From assembly GCF_009363275.1 (NCBI RefSeq), contig NZ_CP045324.1:1426001-1490000 (forward strand): a stretch of DNA of 64,000 nt, read 5' to 3'. Below are positions 34,722 to 43,310 of the stretch, in pieces (position 1 is the stretch's first letter; each line of letters begins with the position of its first letter). Origin of the DNA: Marinobacter sp. THAF197a (GTDB lineage Bacteria > Pseudomonadota > Gammaproteobacteria > Pseudomonadales > Oleiphilaceae). The position numbers and the translations under genes are program-made. The notes below the pieces were generated by a model. It made no database searches and was not told where the DNA came from. It saw only the letters and a list, made by a program, of their open reading frames with translations.

Positions 34722-35210
34722 ATGGCATCCCCGAGCGGACAAGTAAATCAGGCCCAGGATGATCAGGTACTGCAGTACGTGACCTTCCGCCTGGATGATG
34801 AGACCTATGGCATCAACGTGATGCAGATCCAGGAAGTACTGCGGTATACCGAGATTGCTCCGGTACCGGGTGCCCCGGATTACGTGCTGGGCATCATCAA
34901 CCTGCGGGGCAACGTGGTTACGGTTATTGACACCCGTCGGCGCTTCGGCCTGGCGGACGCAGAAGTGACGGATGCCACGCGGATTGTAGTGATGGAATCC
35001 TCCAGCCAGGTCATGGGTATTCTGGTGGATTCAGTGGCGGAAGTGGTCTATCTCAAGGCCAGTGAAATTGAAACCGCACCGAACGTGGGTAACGAGGAAA
35101 GTGCCAAGTTTATCCAGGGCGTGTGCAACAAGAATGGCGAGCTGATTATTCTCGTCGAGTTCGACAAAATGTTGTCAGACCACGAGTGGGCTGAAATCGC
35201 ATCGCTGTAA
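34722..35210 (+). CDS. cheW: CheW, receptor-kinase coupling protein
   Basis: Adaptor joining chemoreceptors and CheA in the array. It has 162 residues with a CheW domain throughout: QYVTFRLDDETYGINVMQIQ, PGAPDYVLGIINLRGNVV and the C-terminal KNGELIILVEFDKML. The start follows AAGGAGAGAGCGCT. It has its own 153-base upstream region with the dyad described above. Confidence 0.95.
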   Translation: MASPSGQVNQAQDDQVLQYVTFRLDDETYGINVMQIQEVLRYTEIAPVPGAPDYVLGIINLRGNVVTVIDTRRRFGLADAEVTDATRIVVMESSSQVMGILVDSVAEVVYLKASEIETAPNVGNEESAKFIQGVCNKNGELIILVEFDKMLSDHEWAEIASL

Positions 35211-35237
35211 GGGCATCTCCTTCCAGCGCTCCCGATG

Positions 35238-35271
35238 GACGTCTTCCGTGGTGACACACAAGGGAGACGTC
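35238..35271 (+). promoter_or_regulatory. Hairpin overlapping the ribosome site of the DUF2802 gene
   Basis: GACGTCT (35238-35244) and AGACGTC (35265-35271) are inverted copies separated by 20 bases. The right arm covers part of the AAGGGAGA ribosome-binding site, so folding could limit translation of the next gene. It may also be chance. Confidence 0.3.
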
Positions 35272-35275
35272 TGTC

Positions 35276-35668
35276 ATGAGTTATACCATTCCTTCCTGGC
35301 TCCCCTGGGGCCTGACTGCAGTCGCGATTGTCCTGGTCCTGGTTCAGGGTGTCATCCACGGGCGTCAGATCAGCGCATTGCGAGCTTCAACAAAACAGCG
35401 ATGCGACACCCTGGGCCGTGAATTGCACGCTACGACCAGCGGTAGCATGGGCGTCGGCCAGCGCCTGGTGGCCTGCGAAAGGCAACTGCACGAATTGCGT
35501 AACGCCCTGGATGAAATGCGCCAGAACGACCCACTGAGAATTTCCTACGACGAAGCAGCGCGCCTGGTTGATCTTGGTGCAGATATCGACGATCTTATGA
35601 ATACGTGCGGAATATCCCGCCCCGAGGCCGAACTGGTGTCAGCACTGAAGAAACGTCAGGCGGCCTGA
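35276..35668 (+). CDS. DUF2802 membrane protein of the chemotaxis operon
   Basis: Function unknown. The 130 residues have one N-terminal membrane segment (about 8-28, LPWGLTAVAIVLVLVQGVIH), a coiled-coil region and a C-terminal helix-turn-helix-like DUF2802 domain (ISYDEAARLVDLGADIDDLMNTCGISRPEAELV). Proteins of this kind commonly lie after cheW at the end of polar flagellar/chemotaxis clusters. The start follows AAGGGAGACGT. Confidence 0.75.
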   Translation: MSYTIPSWLPWGLTAVAIVLVLVQGVIHGRQISALRASTKQRCDTLGRELHATTSGSMGVGQRLVACERQLHELRNALDEMRQNDPLRISYDEAARLVDLGADIDDLMNTCGISRPEAELVSALKKRQAA

Positions 35669-35694
35669 TCCAAAGCTGTCACAGGCGCTGCTGA

Positions 35695-37974
35695 ATGAAG
35701 AAACTCTACCCGAGAGCCGCCGAGGCTCTCAATGCTGTAGACCGGCGGGCGTTCGTCTCCGGTGTTGATATTGGCCCCTCGATTACTGGCCATTCCATTC
35801 CCAAAGAAGAAACCGTTGAACATCTGCTGGCACTTTGCCCGGAAATAGAGCCGGATCACGTGGTTATGCACATTGGCGGCGGGTCGGGCTACCTCACCGC
35901 CGTGCTCGCTGAACTTGCCTACCGTGTTCTTTACGTTGATCGCAATCCGGTTGTTGCCGAGAAGGCCAGAGAGCGTTTCACCCTCGGAGGTAAGCACAAC
36001 GTCGAGGTGCTGGTTGCTGACGCGGGTAATGGGATAACAACCGACGAGCTATGTGACCTGATCCTGTGCACCACCTTTATTCCCGAGCCGGCGGCGATGG
36101 TGACCGTTTTGCGGGATGGTGGAAAACTGGTGTGCCTGGAAGGCCGGGCAGGCCCGGTGCCAAGCCTGGCCATGTTTCAGCGCAGTGGCACACGAATTGA
36201 GCGGGTTCGAACCCTGGGCTGGGTGGATTTCAATCGCAATGCCGAACAGATCCTGATTGATCTGGGGATTGTGGACGAAGCGGTTCTGGCGCAGGCCCGG
36301 GCGGAAGCGGCCGGGAAGAACGAACGCATTCTGGACGTGGTCCGGCGCAAGCTGAACCTGGAAGAGATTGATCTTTACCGGTCCCTGGCCCAACAACGGG
36401 GAATGACCTTCACGGATGCTGACGAAGTGCTCGGTAGCCTGCAAACCGAGCTGTTCAGACGGTTCTCCCGTACCTTCCTCGATCTTTCCCGGATGATCCC
36501 GGTGGCAGAGGAAGACGGTAGCCTGACGGTGGTCACCGATGACCCTGACGCCCACACCGATCAACTCGAGCGCCTGACACCCAGGCATCGGATCACCTGC
36601 CTGCTGGTCACGCCTACCGATTTCCGAAGGATCTGGTCAGCACTGGATTTGACCGTCAAAGGCAGCCGGTTTGTCGCAGAGCACGGCAAGACCGTTCCGG
36701 AAAACGAGAATGAACGCTCCCGGGACTTGCTGGGTGAGGATAAGGGTAACAACCGGAATATCAGCCCCTATCTGGTATCGGTGTATGAGGCCATCCTTCT
36801 GGATGCGGTCAGTGAGAAAGCCAGCGATATTCACATTGAGCAGTACGAAAACCGGGTTCGAATCCGGTTACGGGTGGATGGAGAGTTGCGCGACTTGCCG
36901 CAGTATCAGTTATCTGCCCGTGAAATCCGGGGTGTGATCAATGTGATCAAACTGCGGGCCGAACTCAATATTGCCGAACACCGTTTGCCCCAGGGCGGGC
37001 GTTCCCGATTGCAGCTGGGTAACACGTCCTACGACCTCAGAATCCAGACCCAGCCATCGCTGCATGGCGAAAATGCCGTCATTCGCTTATTGCCCCAGAC
37101 CGGGCGGGCCATGACCATCGCCGAGCTCGGCATGTCTCCGGCCATTGGCAGCCGCTACCAACGGTTGCTGGATAACCCGGCGGGCCTGGTGCTGGTGGTC
37201 GGCCCGACTGGTTCGGGTAAATCCACAACCCTGTATGCCGGCTTGCAGACCCTTGCCGATGACGGCCGCCGTAAGGTGATCACGGTGGAAGATCCCATCG
37301 AGTATTCCATCGAGAACATCCAGCAAACCCGCGTGCGTGCGGACATTGGTTTCAGCTTCGCCGATGCCATGCGAGCGTTTGTGCGTGAAGACCCGGATGT
37401 CATTCTGGTGGGCGAAATCCGTGACCAGGAGACGGCTCTGGAAGCTATTCGAGCCTCCCAGACCGGGCATGTGGTGTTGTCGACGCTGCACTGTAATGAT
37501 GCCGTAGATTCACTCCAGCGTCTTTACGATCTTGGGGTACACCCCAACTCCATTGCCGGCGAGCTGCTGGCGGTGATTGCCCAGCGCTTGGCCAAGCGCA
37601 TCTGCAAACATTGCCGCAAGCCGGCCAAACCGGACCCTGCCATTATGGCCGAGGTGTTCCCGGATGGCGCCCCTGCGGACTTCCGCTGTTTCGAGGGTAA
37701 AGGCTGCGACAAATGCAACGGCCGTGGCACCCAGGGGCGGGTGGCCATTATTGAGTATATGGAAGTGGAATCCGATATCCGGAACGCCATCTCCAGCCAG
37801 CCACCTATCGGTGAGCTGCGTTGGCGGGCACTGGATGCCGGTCTGGTAACCATGCGGGACAGCGCGCTGGATCACGTTATTGAGGGGATCATCCCGTTGT
37901 CGGAGTTGCCTCGCATCATACCGAGAGAGCGAATGGCACCGGAAGTTCGCGGCGGTCGCAGGAGTATCGGATGA
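35695..37974 (+). CDS. Fusion of PCMT-like methyltransferase and GspE/PilB-type secretion ATPase
   Basis: A 759-residue protein with an unusual domain order. Residues about 20-165 look like an isoaspartate O-methyltransferase fold: ITGHSIPKEETVEHLL resembles the family's TISQPxxV block and HIGGGSGYLTAVLAEL (59 on) is SAM-binding motif I. Residues about 180-320 resemble the T2SSE_N/MshEN domain (AEQILIDLGIVDEAVLAQAR). Residues about 360-750 form a GspE core with Walker A GPTGSGKS (503-510), Walker B region VILVGEIRDQET, and a zinc site CKHC/CDKC (Cys637, 640, 671, 674). No secretion or pilus genes lie nearby. It overlaps the next AAA+ gene by ATGA. The substrate and role are unknown. Confidence 0.85.
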   Translation: MKKLYPRAAEALNAVDRRAFVSGVDIGPSITGHSIPKEETVEHLLALCPEIEPDHVVMHIGGGSGYLTAVLAELAYRVLYVDRNPVVAEKARERFTLGGKHNVEVLVADAGNGITTDELCDLILCTTFIPEPAAMVTVLRDGGKLVCLEGRAGPVPSLAMFQRSGTRIERVRTLGWVDFNRNAEQILIDLGIVDEAVLAQARAEAAGKNERILDVVRRKLNLEEIDLYRSLAQQRGMTFTDADEVLGSLQTELFRRFSRTFLDLSRMIPVAEEDGSLTVVTDDPDAHTDQLERLTPRHRITCLLVTPTDFRRIWSALDLTVKGSRFVAEHGKTVPENENERSRDLLGEDKGNNRNISPYLVSVYEAILLDAVSEKASDIHIEQYENRVRIRLRVDGELRDLPQYQLSAREIRGVINVIKLRAELNIAEHRLPQGGRSRLQLGNTSYDLRIQTQPSLHGENAVIRLLPQTGRAMTIAELGMSPAIGSRYQRLLDNPAGLVLVVGPTGSGKSTTLYAGLQTLADDGRRKVITVEDPIEYSIENIQQTRVRADIGFSFADAMRAFVREDPDVILVGEIRDQETALEAIRASQTGHVVLSTLHCNDAVDSLQRLYDLGVHPNSIAGELLAVIAQRLAKRICKHCRKPAKPDPAIMAEVFPDGAPADFRCFEGKGCDKCNGRGTQGRVAIIEYMEVESDIRNAISSQPPIGELRWRALDAGLVTMRDSALDHVIEGIIPLSELPRIIPRERMAPEVRGGRRSIG

Positions 37975-39074
37975 AACAGTACAAACAAGCAGCCCGCTCT
38001 GCCCAGCGGGAACCGGCCGAGGTGACCTACCGGGAAGAGCTCGAAAAACTGATCGCCATGGACCTGGGCCCTATTCCGCCTGGCTGGCAAATGTCTCCCC
38101 GTGGAGTGGAAAAATTCCTGCTGGGCGATGAGACGCTGGGCATCGAGCGCAAGTTCGTTGCCGATCGTGGTGTCGTGGTCCGTATTATTATTTCCCTGTG
38201 CACCAGCCGTGGTTGCTTGCTGGTTGGTGAGCCGGGAACGGCCAAGTCCTGGCTATCTGAGCTGTTGGCGGCAGCCATTTCCGGTAACTCCACGTTGACG
38301 CTTCAGGGCGGTGCCATCAGTCAGGTTAGCCAGCTGTTGTACAGCTGGAACGAAGCGATTCTGCACAGTGAAGGACCAACCCTGAACGCCCTGGTGCCAA
38401 CACCATTGCTACGGGGCATGATGGAAGGGCGCCTGGTTCGCTTCGAAGAAATCGCCCGCTGCCCTCAGTCGTTGCAGGACGCCATACTGTCGGTATTGTC
38501 TGACCGGGTTGTGGTGATTCCGGAACTGGCCGGGGAGGAAGGGGTCATCCTGGCTCGGGAAGGGTTCAATCTGGTGGCTACCTCGAACAGCATCGATGAG
38601 GGCGTGCATAGTATGAGTGCCGCCCTCAAGCGCCGGATGGATTTCGAAGAAATCCGGCCTATCCGCCACCTGGCTGATGAAATGGACGTAGTCCTTCGTG
38701 AGGTGGCCAAGGCGAATCGGCGTGCCGGTGTCGAGGTGGCGCTGGATGAGCCAGTGGTTGAGGTGTTGGTGACGCTGTTTCACGAATTGCGCAACGGCCA
38801 GACCCTGGATGGACGAAGCACCGACCGCCTGGCGGGCGCCGCCCTTTCAACCGCCGAAGCTGTCTCGGTGGCCCACGCGGCCAGCCTGAATGCCTGGTAC
38901 TACGGTGGCGGAGCCATGACCGTGGAGCACCTGATGCACCATATCATTGGTTCCGCACTCAAGGATCAGCCGGAAGACCGGCGGCGCCTAAAGCACTATT
39001 TCGAGACCGCAGTGGCGCCCCGCAAAGGGGATCATTGGCAGCAGGCCTGGGCCCTGCGCTCACTGATTAACTGA
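37971..39074 (+). CDS. MoxR-family AAA+ ATPase (YehL/RavA-like), no VWA partner
   Basis: A 367-residue single AAA+ module with MoxR-type insertions. Walker A is GEPGTAKS (86-93). The Walker B position reads VRFEEIARCP, with Glu in place of the usual Asp before the catalytic Glu. Sensor region VATSNSIDEG and arginine-finger SAALKRRMDFEEI are clear. MoxR ATPases usually act with a VWA protein as a chaperone-like pair; none lies next to this gene. The ATG at 37971 overlaps the fusion-ATPase stop (ATGA), so the two proteins are probably made together. Placement in a MoxR subfamily is uncertain. Confidence 0.8.
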   Translation: MKQYKQAARSAQREPAEVTYREELEKLIAMDLGPIPPGWQMSPRGVEKFLLGDETLGIERKFVADRGVVVRIIISLCTSRGCLLVGEPGTAKSWLSELLAAAISGNSTLTLQGGAISQVSQLLYSWNEAILHSEGPTLNALVPTPLLRGMMEGRLVRFEEIARCPQSLQDAILSVLSDRVVVIPELAGEEGVILAREGFNLVATSNSIDEGVHSMSAALKRRMDFEEIRPIRHLADEMDVVLREVAKANRRAGVEVALDEPVVEVLVTLFHELRNGQTLDGRSTDRLAGAALSTAEAVSVAHAASLNAWYYGGGAMTVEHLMHHIIGSALKDQPEDRRRLKHYFETAVAPRKGDHWQQAWALRSLIN

Positions 39075-39377
39075 AGCGCTGCCCCCGATTGGCCGGGCGT
39101 CTCCGGGCGTCCGGCCCCGAATGTGAAACGCGAAAGCGAGTATTTCCGCAATCACCCGGTAAAGCTCTTCCGGGATTTCCTCGTTCAACGACAGTCTGGC
39201 GAGAATGCTGGCCAACTCGGCATTTTCATACAGCGGCACGTCGTGCTCCCTGGCGATGCGGATAATCTCTTCCGCCAGTTCCCAGGTCCCGGTTGCTGCG
39301 ATAACCGGTGCCCGCTCGCCATCGTATTTCAGGGCGACGGCTGCCGGTATGGCTGTGTCAGTCTGTTTGTTCTTCAT
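39060..39377 (-). CDS. FlhB C-terminal-domain homologue (FlhX-like)
   Basis: A 105-residue protein matching only the FlhB cytoplasmic domain after the NPTH site: AVALKYDGERAPVIAATG, then ELAEEIIRIAREHDVPLYEN and LYRVIAEILAFAFHIRG. No membrane segments. Such stand-alone proteins can substitute for the cleaved C-domain in export switching in some bacteria. Start ATG at 39377; the FliK-like gene upstream overlaps it by four bases (ATGA), so a FlhB-like and a FliK-like protein are coupled. The 3' end overlaps the convergent AAA+ gene by 15 bases. Confidence 0.85.
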   Translation of the reverse strand: MKNKQTDTAIPAAVALKYDGERAPVIAATGTWELAEEIIRIAREHDVPLYENAELASILARLSLNEEIPEELYRVIAEILAFAFHIRGRTPGDARPIGGSASVNQ

Positions 39378-40771
39378 GCCTTGGTGTCCACCAGTCGGTG
39401 TTCCAGTCGGGTTTGTGTGCGCTGGGGGCTGCCGCGCCGGCAATCCAGGTCTTTTACCTCCAGCCCCAGGTCGGTCAGGCTCTGCCGAAGCAGCGGCAGT
39501 TCTTCGTGTACCTGGCGCAGGGTGCTCTGCTTTTCCGCCCACACCTGTGCACTGACCGATGGATACCGGAAAGAAACGTCGAAGTGAAGCGGCCCGGCTT
39601 CGTCCAGATCCATGGACAGCGCCAGCCGCCATTCGCTGACAGTGGCATGACCGGTGGCTTTGGCAGACGCCTCGTCCCTTTCATATTGTTCCAGCCGCAG
39701 TTGAGCCATTCGTGGTTCCTGATGCGGCGTCAGCCAGGGCAATTCGATCAGTAGCGTGTTGGTGGGTGTGCCGGGTTCGGCACCGGCCCTGGCAGTAAGC
39801 ACCTGGCTATGGAGCTGATTGACGGTAATCCGGTTCAGCATGCCGGCCAGCAGGCGCAGGGCCTGTGCCACCGACAGCGGTTCGGCCGTGCTGGTTGATG
39901 AGGGGCCAGTGGTATTCGGGAATTGCAGAGGTGATTGAACCAGGTCGTGGCTGGCAAGCGGTGTCAGCCGATTGAAGTGTTCAGGCCCCTGGCCCTGTGC
40001 AGCCAGGAGTGCATCTGCAACCCGAGCCAGGGCCAGCTTCAGATCGGTCGGCGAACCCTGGGCCGGGCTGGAATGCAACAACCTGGATTCTGCGAAAACA
40101 CCACTTTCGGTTAGCCATTGCCGGACCTGTTGGGCAATACCATCGGTCTTGCCCACGCCGGGTGCCAGGGCATCCGAGCGGGGCAGGCTGGCAAGCAGGT
40201 TCTGCAGTTGTTGCTGGGCCAGGGCAGGCAAGGGCTGGGTGGCATTTCCGGCCGGTGGTTGGCCAAGTTGTAGCGCAGGCTTCAATCCACTGGTCAGACT
40301 TTGCAGCAGTTGCCCGAGCCCGGCCTGCAAATTCTGTTGCCAGGGCAGCCTCTGGGCCAGTGCCCGCGCAATACTGGCATCTGGGCCCGGGGCCAGTTTG
40401 CCAAGCAGTCGCAGCTCGTTGCCGGCCCGCATCACCTTGATCAGATCGCCTGCGGACAGGCCTGCGGAATCCGGGCCGGTCGACACCGCCAGGGCACGGC
40501 CACGCAACTCCAGAAGCAGCTCATGGCCACCACCTTTCTGTTGAATAATGTCGGCCACACGGGCCAGGGCGGTTTCATTATTGCTGAGCCGGAGTTGCAT
40601 TAGCTGCTGCTGTGCAGATTTGAGCGGGTCTGCCCGGGGCACAGACGTTGCACCGTCCCGAAGTTCAGGGGTAGCCTGCCCGGAGGAGCCCCGGGCCGCT
40701 GGCGCGTCCGGTGTTTTGACTGGAGGTTGTCCGCCGTTCAGCTTCATTGTCATGGATTTGATGTCGGGCAA
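39374..40771 (-). CDS. Second FliK-like hook-length control protein
   Basis: A 465-residue protein rich in Gln, Leu and Ala, with a C-terminal Flg_hook-like region (LSMDLDEAGPLHFDVSFRY, LRQSLTDLGLEVKDLDCRRG). It is coupled to the FlhB-C-domain gene. The canonical fliK is at 12268-13410, so this may be a paralogue used in late export or in another control step. Start is probably ATG 40771 (MPDIKSMTMKLNGG); internal ATGs a few residues in are possible. Divergent from ccmA. Confidence 0.75.
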   Translation of the reverse strand: MPDIKSMTMKLNGGQPPVKTPDAPAARGSSGQATPELRDGATSVPRADPLKSAQQQLMQLRLSNNETALARVADIIQQKGGGHELLLELRGRALAVSTGPDSAGLSAGDLIKVMRAGNELRLLGKLAPGPDASIARALAQRLPWQQNLQAGLGQLLQSLTSGLKPALQLGQPPAGNATQPLPALAQQQLQNLLASLPRSDALAPGVGKTDGIAQQVRQWLTESGVFAESRLLHSSPAQGSPTDLKLALARVADALLAAQGQGPEHFNRLTPLASHDLVQSPLQFPNTTGPSSTSTAEPLSVAQALRLLAGMLNRITVNQLHSQVLTARAGAEPGTPTNTLLIELPWLTPHQEPRMAQLRLEQYERDEASAKATGHATVSEWRLALSMDLDEAGPLHFDVSFRYPSVSAQVWAEKQSTLRQVHEELPLLRQSLTDLGLEVKDLDCRRGSPQRTQTRLEHRLVDTKA

Positions 40772-40794
40772 GAGTATTCCGGTAACGCTTTCGT

Positions 40795-40800
40795 TATAAT
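40795..40800 (+). promoter_or_regulatory. -10 box TATAAT, likely ccm operon promoter
   Basis: A perfect TATAAT lies in the 135-base divergent region before ccmA. The sequence 16-18 bases upstream does not resemble TTGACA, so the promoter may depend on an activator. The same bases on the other strand (ATTATA) might serve the FliK-like gene. Confidence 0.4.
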
Positions 40801-40906
40801 ACGCCGCGCTGGCTGTGAATGCCGTGATTTCATGTTGGTACCTGCGTGACCTTCATCCATGCACCCGATGCCTGCTGCGCATCCTTCGTCCTGAAACGGG
40901 GCCACG

Positions 40907-41542
40907 ATGTCCGAGCCGTTACTACAGGCGGTTGATCTCGAGTGTGAACGGGATGAGCGCCTGTTGTTCCAAAACCTGTCTTTCTCCATAGTGCCCGGTA
41001 CGCTCACCCGTGTCGAGGGCCCCAATGGCTCAGGTAAAACCACTCTGCTACGTATTCTCGCGGGTTTGAATGATGCCTGGTCTGGAGACATTCTGTGGTG
41101 CGGGCAACCCCGGGGGCATGATCGCGAGTCGTTTCACCGAAACACCCTGTACCTGGGCCATCGGCCTGGTATCAAACCATTGCTGACGCCGATGGAAAAC
41201 CTGCGGGCACTGATGGCGGGCCGTCGCCCGGTCAATGACGAGGTGTTGGCCCAGGCCCTGGCCGGCACTGGCCTGGCGGGCTATGAACATGTTCCCTGTC
41301 GCAACCTCTCGGCAGGTCAGCAGCGCCGGGTCGCGCTGGCCCGGTTGCTGATTGCTGACGAACCCCTGTGGTTGCTGGACGAAGTATTTACTGCCATCGA
41401 CGCGGATGGCGTTCAGGCCATTGAAACCCTGCTCAGGCAGCGAGCGGCCGAGGGTGGCGCCATTCTGGTTACCACTCATCATGACCTTCAGGTTGAGGGG
41501 ATGGGGCGTATTACCTTGGGTGGGGGGCAGTGTGATGAATAG
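40907..41542 (+). CDS. ccmA: CcmA, heme exporter ATPase
   Basis: ABC ATPase of the CcmABCD complex, which releases holo-CcmE during cytochrome c maturation. It has 211 residues: Walker A GPNGSGKTT (38-46), signature LSAGQQRRVALARLL, Walker B LWLLDEVF (Glu after Asp), and a switch His in VTTHHDL. It is the first gene of the ccm operon and overlaps ccmB by eight bases. Confidence 0.94.
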   Translation: MSEPLLQAVDLECERDERLLFQNLSFSIVPGTLTRVEGPNGSGKTTLLRILAGLNDAWSGDILWCGQPRGHDRESFHRNTLYLGHRPGIKPLLTPMENLRALMAGRRPVNDEVLAQALAGTGLAGYEHVPCRNLSAGQQRRVALARLLIADEPLWLLDEVFTAIDADGVQAIETLLRQRAAEGGAILVTTHHDLQVEGMGRITLGGGQCDE

Positions 41543-42260
41543 CCCGGCTCACCCTTTGATAAAACCGGTGGAACAGGGCGTTGGGCCGCTCAGTGCCATG
41601 GTGGCGGTATTTGCTCGTGACGTCCGGGTTGCATTCCGGCAGCGGCAGGATTTGCTTAATCCTCTGTTGTTTTTCGTCATGGTTGTCACCCTGTTTCCCC
41701 TGGGCGTCAGCCCCGAGATAGGGTTTCTGAAACAGTCTGGAGCGGGCATTCTCTGGGTGGCAGCGTTGTTGTCGGTGTTGCTGTCCCTTGATCATCTGTT
41801 CCGGCACGACTTTGATGACGGTACCCTGGAGCAACTGGTGTTGCAGCCACAGCCTCTTTTCCTGCTCATCCTGGCAAAAACACTGGCGCACTGGATGCTT
41901 ACCGGCCTGCCGCTGGTGGTGCTGACCCCGGTTTTGGGCGTTATGGTGCACCTGGACGGGAACTCTGTTGCAATTCTATGTCTAACGCTGCTGATCGGTA
42001 CGCCGGTACTCAGCCTGATCGGCTCCATTGGTGCTGCGTTGACGCTGGGCCTACGCTCTGCGGGCGTGCTCTTGTCATTACTGATTATTCCGCTGTACAT
42101 TCCCGTGCTGATTTTCGGTACCGGCACGGTGGCGGCAGCGGCTGAGGGTGCGCCGGTCGCCGGCTACCTGGCCCTGATGGGGGCATTTCTGGTGCTGGCC
42201 CTGACGCTGGCCCCGTTCGCGTCCGCGGCAGCGTTGCGGATAAGCATGTCCAACAGTTAA
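41535..42260 (+). CDS. ccmB: CcmB, heme exporter membrane protein
   Basis: Six-helix membrane partner of CcmA. It has about 241 residues from ATG 41535, which overlaps the ccmA stop; an internal ATG at 41598 (MVAVFARDV) would give 220 residues, nearer the family norm. The conserved LFFVMVVTLFPLGVSPE and DFDDGTLEQLVLQP blocks are present. Confidence 0.92.
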   Translation: MNSPAHPLIKPVEQGVGPLSAMVAVFARDVRVAFRQRQDLLNPLLFFVMVVTLFPLGVSPEIGFLKQSGAGILWVAALLSVLLSLDHLFRHDFDDGTLEQLVLQPQPLFLLILAKTLAHWMLTGLPLVVLTPVLGVMVHLDGNSVAILCLTLLIGTPVLSLIGSIGAALTLGLRSAGVLLSLLIIPLYIPVLIFGTGTVAAAAEGAPVAGYLALMGAFLVLALTLAPFASAAALRISMSNS

Positions 42261-42312
42261 ACGCCCCGGGTGCGCCCGCTGGCAAAATGAACAGTAAGAC
42301 GGTGACCAACTG

Positions 42313-43056
42313 ATGTGGCAATGGTTTCACAAATTGGGTTCCCCCAAGTGGTTTTTCGGGATTGCGACCCGGTTTATGCCCTGGCTCCTGGCCGGTGGCT
42401 TGCTCCTGCTGGCAGCGGGGCTGATTTGGGGCCTGGCGTTTGCACCCAAGGATTACCTGCAGGGCAATAGCTACCGGATTATCTTCATCCACGTGCCCAG
42501 TGCCTTCCTGGCTCAGTCCATCTACATTTCCATGGCGGTCGCGGCTGTCGTGACCCTGGTCTGGCGCATGAAGCTGGCGGATGTGTTTGTCAAAGCCATT
42601 GCGCCGGTTGGCCTGATCTTTACCTTTCTGTCCCTGTTTACCGGTGCGGTTTGGGGTAAGCCAACCTGGGGAACCTGGTGGGTGTGGGATGCCAGGCTCA
42701 CCTCGATGCTGATACTGCTGTTCCTTTATGGCGGTGTTATTGCCCTGGACCGGGCGATCAACGATGAAAAATCTGCCGCCCGCGCCGTCGCCGTCCTGGT
42801 TCTGGTGGGGGTAGTGAATATCCCGATTATCAAATACTCCGTAGACTGGTGGAATACACTCCATCAGCCCGCCACGTTCAAACTGACCGAAAAGCCCTCC
42901 ATGCCCATGGAAATGTGGGTGCCTTTGTTGCTTTCCGTTCTGGGGCTGTACCTGCTGTTTGGCTGGTTGGCCTGTATCCGGATGAAGACCGAGATTCTGA
43001 TCCGCGAGCAGAGAACCCGGTGGGTAAAAGACATGGTACTGGCAGGAAGGAAATGA
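42313..43056 (+). CDS. ccmC: CcmC, heme delivery to CcmE
   Basis: Heme-handling membrane protein that loads heme onto CcmE. It has 247 residues and six membrane segments. The tryptophan-rich motif WGTWWVWDARLTS (about 119-131) and two histidines expected to bind heme (His60 in FIHVPSAF; His184 in NTLHQP) are present. Confidence 0.95.
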   Translation: MWQWFHKLGSPKWFFGIATRFMPWLLAGGLLLLAAGLIWGLAFAPKDYLQGNSYRIIFIHVPSAFLAQSIYISMAVAAVVTLVWRMKLADVFVKAIAPVGLIFTFLSLFTGAVWGKPTWGTWWVWDARLTSMLILLFLYGGVIALDRAINDEKSAARAVAVLVLVGVVNIPIIKYSVDWWNTLHQPATFKLTEKPSMPMEMWVPLLLSVLGLYLLFGWLACIRMKTEILIREQRTRWVKDMVLAGRK

Positions 43057-43059
43057 CCG

Positions 43060-43296
43060 ATGGCGTTTGATTCGTTCTCAGCATTTATTGCGATGGAAGG
43101 CCACGGACCCTACGTATGGGTATGTTATGCGGTCTTTGCCGTTCTGCTTGCCGGCTTGATGATCTGGTCGGTGAAACGAAATCAATCGGCCCTGGAAGAT
43201 TGCCAGCGCAGACATGACACAGAAAGCCGGGCATCTGCCAAGGCAACGGGCAAAGCAGCGGCAAGCTTTACCCGAGTTGAAATTCCCCAAGACTGA
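43060..43296 (+). CDS. ccmD: CcmD, small heme exporter subunit
   Basis: Small membrane protein needed to release holo-CcmE. It has 78 residues with one membrane segment (about 17-39) after the family motif MEGHGPYVWVCYAVF. The C-terminal half is hydrophilic. It sits between ccmC (3-base gap) and ccmE. Confidence 0.9.
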   Translation: MAFDSFSAFIAMEGHGPYVWVCYAVFAVLLAGLMIWSVKRNQSALEDCQRRHDTESRASAKATGKAAASFTRVEIPQD

Positions 43297-43310
43297 AGAG
43301 CAGGTAATTC

